From Akebia trifoliata (lineage: Eukaryota > Streptophyta > Magnoliopsida > Ranunculales > Lardizabalaceae), in contig CM030714.1 in assembly GCA_017979445.1 (NCBI GenBank), positions 6,455,049 through 6,519,048 of the forward strand: 64,000 nucleotides of DNA, in the 5' to 3' direction. Positions 58,221 through 64,000 of this stretch are shown here, one piece after another (within the stretch, counting starts at the first letter, position 1; every line of letters starts with the position of its first letter). The notes beneath the pieces are model-generated. The model made no database searches. It had not been told where the DNA came from and was given only the letters and a program-made list of their open reading frames with translations. The position numbers and the translations under genes were made by a program.

Positions 58221-58352
58221 CATGATTCCAACCCTTTAAACACAAAATCCAATGGTTGAGATTTATGAATATCTTGATAACACAAATCTTGGAGATACTT
58301 ATCCAACGGATAAATCTCAACCATAGGATTTTGCATTTAAAGGGTTGGAATC
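58221..58352. repeat. Foldback repeat 2
   Basis: Arms of about 44 bp (CATGATTCCAACCCTTTAAA and its mirror) flank a 45-bp loop. A related single arm precedes it at about 58145-58210. Confidence 0.6.
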
Positions 58353-59347
58353 ATGTGTTTTTTTCATGAGTCATTCGTACGATTCAACCATTGGATTCCT
58401 CATCTTCACTTGAGGTTTCCTTTTACTTTTAAATTGTTTGGTTGTCCCCTCAATATTTTTGTGAATATTTGGTATGCCTCCTTATATTGTCAAACCCAGG
58501 ACATGTCCTCCTTGACCTTGCTCTTTTTTGATCTACTAATGGAAAATAACCTCAATTCCCTCATCATAATTAGGATGTAGATGAATAATTTTTGAGAAAG
58601 AGAGTTTTTAAGTCAATTTCTATTAATTTATAAGAGAAGACTGAGGTCAACAGTGGAGAGTTTCAAATATTTATCATAAGGTGGAGATGCCACATGAAAA
58701 GAGTGGGGTTTCTATAAAAAAAAAACTTTGAAATGGCTTTTTCCTTGCTTTTAATTCCTTGTACTCCCAACTAGTTTCAATGTGTTTTTGTTCAAATCCT
58801 AAGGTACCTAGAACCAGACTCATATTTTTTTTTTTTAATTCTAGTTCTTGTCAGCTCAGATTTCGATTCTAAATAAGTGGAATCGAAACAGTTAAGAACT
58901 ATGGTAACCCACAGTCGATTCTTTTGATTCTCAAGAATCGAATGAAACATAAAACATTTTGAATCATTGTAAAACATGTCCTTTAAAAAAAGGGGGGCGG
59001 GGGTGAATTAAAAAAAAAAAACCTAATTAAATTAATATTTTTAAAAAATGAAATAATTTTTTCGAAATTATCAAGAAAAACTTAAAATGCCACTTCAAGT
59101 GGCATTTTTCCCATTTACTAAATTACTCCCCAAAAGTGTCCTTTTTTCAATTTCTTTTGTTCTGAATGGAAAATATTTTTTGAATAAAAAATATTATATT
59201 CAAAAAATAATTCTAGTAAAAATATTTTTAATGAAAATAGATATTTTTCACATCTTACCAATATTTAGCATTTTTTAAATATATAAAAATTATTATTATT
59301 TTCCTTCATCCTCTGTCCTCTACACCCTTAAAACAAATATATATATA
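58353..59347. other. AT-rich intergenic stretch
   Basis: No gene or complete element is recognised. Confidence 0.4.
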
Positions 59348-59722
59348 GGGAGCAGTTCGGCAACCATAAAGTTTGCCAACATTTTTTGTAAATCACTTTT
59401 GATGGGGTTAGAAGTTTTGGAATGGGCTGATTTTTTGTGAGGATGATCTCTATGGTGAAGAGATCATCCTCACCAAAAATCAGCTCATTTTGAAACTTCT
59501 AACCCTAGTTTACAAGTTCAAGAATCGTGGACCATCCAATTTTTGTAAATCACTTTTGATGGGGTTAGAGGTTTTGGAATAAACTGATTTTTTGTGAGGA
59601 TGATCTCCTCATCATAGAGATCATCCTCACAAAAAATCAGCTCATTCCAAAGCTTTTAACCCATGTTTTGAAAAATGTTTGGCAAGATGTTTGGCAAACT
59701 TTAGAACTGCTGAACCGGCCCC
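59348..59722. mobile_element. Double-hairpin MITE e (type 4 ends)
   Basis: It starts GGGAGCAGTTCGGCAACC and ends with a mirror-like GAACTGCTGAACCGGCCCC. Two internal palindromes with AAAAATCAGCTCATT arms match those of MITEs b and c, although the outer ends differ. (TA)n flanks both sides. Confidence 0.78.
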
Positions 59723-59738
59723 ATATATATATATATAT

Positions 59739-60130
59739 TCAAGGGCCATATGAGAAAACTTTCGTTTTTCAAAATAAGGGTTAGAGGTTTTGGATTGAAT
59801 TGATTTTTTGCAAGGATGGTCACTATGATGAGAAGATTATCCTCACAAAAAATCAGCTCAATCAGAAACTTCTAAATCCATCAAAAGTGATTTACAAATT
59901 AGTGATAAAATTGATAAAAAATCGACGGTCCACATTCTAAATCACTTTTAATGGGGTTAGAAGTTTCAGATTGGGCTGATTTTTTTTTTTTTTTGGATGA
60001 TCTTCCCATCATAGAGATCATCCTCACAAAAAATCAGCTCAATCCAAAATTTCTAACCCATATTTTAAAATTTTATTTACCGTCAAAAGTTTTCTCATAT
60101 GTTTTCTCATATGGCCCTTGAACCTGACCC
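59739..60130. mobile_element. Double-hairpin MITE f (type 1 ends, left end clipped)
   Basis: It begins at TCAAGGGCCATATGAG, lacking about the first eight bases of the family, and ends with the complete GGCCCTTGAACCTGACCC. Internal hairpins are as in MITE a. (TA)n lies on both sides. Confidence 0.78.
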
Positions 60131-60153
60131 ATATATATATATATATATATATA

Positions 60154-63030
60154 TTGATAAATAACATTGTATTCATTAAAAAAACCAAATCGGTCGAGTT
60201 GACCAACTTGGGAAGACCTTACACAATAGCGCTACTCACGTACAGATCCGCAAATCCCATCCCACTTGTACAAAAAGTCCTCAAAAAACAGACCCCTAAG
60301 CTCCTTATACACCTTAGACCAACAAAAGATAAAACCCAAGATAAACATGATCGTGTCTAGACAATCTTTTTGTTTTCCTTCGAATATACGCTTATTCCTT
60401 TCAAGTCACACCCCCCAACAAATTGCAAAAGGCGTAATATTCCAAAGCAATTTCTTTGTGCCACCAAACGAATAGCCCACTGACGACCAACCAATGAATA
60501 AATCCTTAACTGATTCCGGTAAGCATGTTGAAACCCCATATAAGTTAAGAAAATGAGTCCAAATCCCATGCGAGAACTTGCAATGAATTAAGAGGTGATC
60601 CGATGATTCTCCATTTTCCATACATAGCACACAACAACTTGCCCCCACTCCATCCCCGTCGCATGAACAAATCTGTCGTTTGTATCCTTCCTAGAACCGC
60701 CGTCCACGTGAAGAATGCAATTTTGCTCAGCACCTTTGGACCCCAAATTGAGACATGAGGAAAAGACGAGTCCCCATTATTGTACAAAGATTGGTAAAAC
60801 AAGCGTACCGAGAATCTTCCATCCTTGCTTGCTATCCAAACTCTTTCATCTTCTCTTCCCGTACGGAGGTCGATACTTGAAGCCTCACCAACTAACCTAC
60901 CAACTTCTTGAAGTTCTAAGTCATCAATGTCCCTTCGAAGTCCAAGATCCCATTCCACACCTCCATCCATAACTCTTCGGACAGATGTGATTGGTTGCCC
61001 TTTCTTCGAGGAAATGGAATACAAGGTTGAGAAAGTCTCCATTAGAGGTCGATTACCACACCAAGTGTCTTCCCAAAATCTTACTCGATTGCCTTGACCC
61101 ACTCTGAATTTTATTCTCATATTGAACAGTGGGATGATCCTCATGATACTCTTCCACAGCCCGCATCCATATGGTTGTCTGGTTGATTCACTTGCCCACC
61201 CTGTCCGACTCAGCTTATACTTACTTTCTATAACTTGTCTCCATAAACTGTTCTCCTCGTTCCCAAACTTCCACAACCACTTGCCCCTCAAAGCCACATT
61301 CATCTCCCCGAGTCTCCTAATGCCGAGGCCACCATGTTTCTTAGATGAACAAATCTGTTTCCAATTCACAAGATGATGGTTTCTGTTCCCAATTCTGTCG
61401 TGCCACAAAAAATTACGAAACAACTTGTCTAACCTTAGTTCTACACTTCGAGGCATTGAGAGAAGAGAGAGAAAGTATATTGGAATACTAGAAAGGACAC
61501 TTTTAATCAAAGTTAGTTTACCTCCCTTTGAAAGATAGTTGGTTTGCCACATTGCTAGTTTCCTTTCGATTCTTTCCACTATCGGGTCCCAAATCGCCAC
61601 CCTCCTATAGGGGGCCCCCAGAGGCATCCCCAAGTATGATGAAGGAAGACTACCCACCTACCAACCCAACGATGCTGCCAAAAGGATTGTACATCTAGCG
61701 AAGCCTACCGGGAACACCTTACTTTTTCTCGTGTTAACTGGAATACCGGACATCGCTTCGAAGCAACACAACAATCCACCTAGCCTCCTTGTCTGATCTA
61801 TGGAGTCATCCAAGAAGATTAGAGTATCATCAGCGAATTGGAGATGTGAAATGGTAACCGTGCCTGCCCCTGCTGAAAATCCTGAAAGGGTTCCACTCGC
61901 TACCCCTCTATCCATCATCTTACCAAAAGCTTCTGCCACTATGATAAATAAGAAAGGTGATATGGGGTCCCCTTGTCTAAGGCCTCTCGAGCTCCTAAAA
62001 AAACCGTGAGGAGTTCCGTTCACCAAAATCGAGTAAGATGGGGAAGTTACACACGCCATAATCCATGTAACCCATTTCCTACCAAAACCCATCCTCCCTA
62101 ACACATATTCCAAAAATTGCCAATTGACGCGATCGTAGGCCTTCTCAAAATCAACCTTGCACACCACACCCGCTTTTCCCGACTTCAGTCTAAAATCAAT
62201 GCACTCGTTTGCGATTAGAACTCCGTCAAGAATCTGTCTCCCTTTGACAAAAACGCTTTGATTGCCCCCTATTATCCCTTGAATGACCCCTTTCAATCTT
62301 CTAGCAAAGATACTCGTGATGATTTTGTAACTAGTGTTTATCAAGTTGATAGGCCTCAGGTCTTTAATATCTTCAGTTCCCACCACTTTTGGAGTTAAAG
62401 CGATGAAGGTACAGTTGGAATCACGATCCAGCACACCCTCTCTAAAGAACTCATTAATCAGGGCAATGAAGTCACACTTGATGACCTCCCAACAAGTTTT
62501 GTAGAACTCTATAGGGAAACCATCTGGTCCCGGTGCTTTATCGCTCTTCATGCATGAGATGACATCCCATATCTCATATTCTTCAACAGGTCTTTCCAAC
62601 CATTCGCCCTGTGCCTAAGATATTCTATCAAACTGCAACAAATCAAGTTTCGGTCTATCTCCAACTCCATCGGTGTACAGATCCAAGTAAAAGTCTACAA
62701 TCCCCTTTGCCGCCGCCTCCTCCCCTACCAACCACTCCCCATTCACGCACAACCTCGTGATGCGATTGTTTCTATCTCGAGCATTGGCCATGCAGTGAAA
62801 ATATTTTGTGTTACCATCCCCTTCTGTAAGCCATCTAATTCTGGATTTCTGCCTCCAACTGATCTCTTCCATAAGTGCCATCCGCTGATACTTCTCGCGA
62901 AGGTTCAATCTCGTTGCCCTGTCGTTTATCGAGATCGGATTCATCTCCTCCTTATGATCTAAATCTTCGATTCTCAAAAGGATGTCCTTTTTCTGTGCAT
63001 CCACTCTACCGAAGGACTCTTTGGGTCTCG
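60154..63030 (-). mobile_element. 5'-truncated L1-type LINE
   Basis: Minus strand: about 2.9 kb covering the reverse-transcriptase half of ORF2 and the 3' end. The 3' terminus (AATGAATACAATGTTATTTATCAA in part) abuts a (TA)n tract, and the 5' break abuts MITE g. The endonuclease region and ORF1 are absent. Four other ends of the same or a related family lie at 927, 33028, 46631 and 52383. Confidence 0.88.
60406..63004 (-). pseudogene. LINE ORF2 (reverse transcriptase, zinc-knuckle), broken
   Basis: Read right to left: an upstream ORF2 region (RIRWLTEGDGNTKYFHCMAN), then the RT domain with KAPGPDGFPIEFYK, QSVFVKGRQILDG, VDFEKAYDRVNW, SRGLRQGDPISPFLF and the catalytic LQFADDTLIF (FADD codons at 61827-61838). 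The C-terminal region has SSYLGMPLGAPYR, FFTWTAVLGRIQTTDLFMRR and the zinc-knuckle CVLCMENGESSDHLLIHC. In-frame TAG codons at 62615-62617 and 61658-61660 and a shift near 60650 break it. Few lesions suggest moderate age. Confidence 0.88.
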
Positions 63031-63400
63031 TTCCCCACCCTAAGCTTTACCCTACACTTTAACAAATGTGTTTTGTCCTACATGAGTTGGAAGTTTTGGA
63101 ATAGGCTGATTTTTGGTGAGGATAATCTCTATGGTGAGGAGATCATTCTCACCAAAAATCAGCTCATTCCAAAACTTTTGACCCTATCAAAAATGATTTA
63201 CAAAAAATGGACGGTCCACGATTTTTTAACTTGTAAACATGGGGCTAAAAATTTCGGATTGGGCTGATTTTTTGTGAGGATGATCTTCTAATCATAGAGA
63301 TCATCCTAACCAAAAATCAGCTCATTTCAAAACTTCTAACCCATATAGGACAAAACACGTTTGTTAAAGTATAGGGTAAAGCTTAGGAAGTTGAACATTT

Positions 63401-63402
<2 letters not shown>
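63031..63402. mobile_element. Double-hairpin MITE g (type 3 ends)
   Basis: CACCCTAAGCTTTACCCTAC and the mirror GGGTAAAGCTTAGG mark the ends. Two AAAAATCAGCTCATT hairpins lie inside. (TA)n is present only on the right (63403-63446); the left end joins the LINE directly, so either the MITE end or the LINE was deleted. Confidence 0.75.
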
Positions 63403-63446
<44 letters not shown>

Positions 63447-63450
<4 letters not shown>

Positions 63451-64000
63451 TTTGTATGTATTTAGATTTTTCGTAAAAAATTAATAATTAATACAATTAA
63501 AAAAAACTAACACCACTTCTTACAACTCTATATTTAAACTTAATATAATTAAGGTTATTTTGGTCAAAAATAAGAAAATTGTAATCCCACAGCCTATAAT
63601 CAAGTCGTTGGATTTTACAAATAATAATAATTATTTTCTTTTATCATCTATCTTCTAATTCCTTAAAACAAAAACACTTTTTTTATATACATTTTTGTAT
63701 GTATTAGTCAAAAACAAGAAAATTGTAATCTCACAACCTACAATCAAGTTCTTTACTTTTGACAACTATAAAATATCTCACCATCCTTATATTCACGTTA
63801 GTTAGTTTTATAAAATTCTAAAATAATTCAAAATTACCTTCATTAATATTTAAATGACAAAAGGCCCTTACAAAAATTGAATAAATCCTCAGTGAAAAAT
63901 ATCAATTTAAAGCTTTTGTTTTATAGTTCATAGAATTTCATCCTCTACAACCTCGTAGGATCAAATCTTGTTTTTTGAATGTCACAAGGTGAGGCCAACG
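63447..64000. other. Window end, AT-rich, with an A-block trace
   Basis: No gene is found. From about 63925 the sequence (ATAGAATTTCATCCTCTACAA, in part, and a CACAAxGTGA motif) resembles module X at 24735-24800, suggesting another A-type block beyond the window. Confidence 0.45.

Noticed and set aside
61800..62009. Plus-strand frames across the LINE
   Set aside because: They are antisense shadows of the ORF2 reverse-transcriptase frame.
1..64000. CRISPR arrays, rRNA, tRNA, prokaryotic operons
   Set aside because: No regularly spaced short repeats with unique spacers, no recognisable RNA genes, and the DNA is clearly plant nuclear.

Overview
This window is plant nuclear DNA. The support is: captured exons of plant gene families (a G-type lectin receptor kinase, hexokinase, an LCAT4-type acyltransferase and a BEL1-like POX homeobox gene), a plant L1-type LINE, CACTA, Mutator-like and hAT-like elements, long (TA)n and (GA)n microsatellites, and very AT-rich intergenic DNA. 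A woody angiosperm is my guess; I cannot name the species. I saw no rRNA, tRNA or CRISPR.

The left 52 kb is a segmental-duplication array made of two kinds of block. Each A block (1-6385, 23939-29038, 42002-52556) carries one minus-strand single-exon gene for a 137-residue membrane protein, copies A1-A3. Each B block (7279-22208, 32549-42001) carries one plus-strand paralogue, copies B1 and B2. A1/B1 and A2/B2 are therefore divergent pairs 5-7 kb apart. A further partial A block without a gene lies at 29186-32371. All five reading frames are open, but the promoters have diverged. A1, A2 and B1 keep a TATA-like box about 85-90 bp upstream of ATG. A3 and B2 lost theirs at rearrangement points. 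The five proteins share a central core (SNVASRGIFK, PGD, MDNQTYVILCK) and two membrane segments. The function is unknown; a distant PGG-domain relationship is possible.

The blocks are heavily invaded. 14833-21461 is a train of elements separated by (TA)n tracts: a 5.07-kb Pack-MULE-like element with about 600-bp terminal inverted repeats, carrying broken lectin-kinase and hexokinase fragments, plus four hairpin-rich MITEs. Block A3 is split by a 7.19-kb CACTA element (44183-51372, GTC target duplication) that carries four spliceable LCAT4-like exons, one BEL1-like POX exon and a decayed LINE.

Right of 52.5 kb there is no recognisable intact gene. This part holds a small LTR element with a nested hAT-like MITE (54445-56667), an unidentified exon-like fragment (57651-57820), foldback repeats, and a second (TA)n train (59348-63446) around a 5'-truncated LINE with an RT-bearing ORF2 broken by two stops and a frameshift. 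The last 75 bases resemble A-block DNA, so the array may resume beyond the window.
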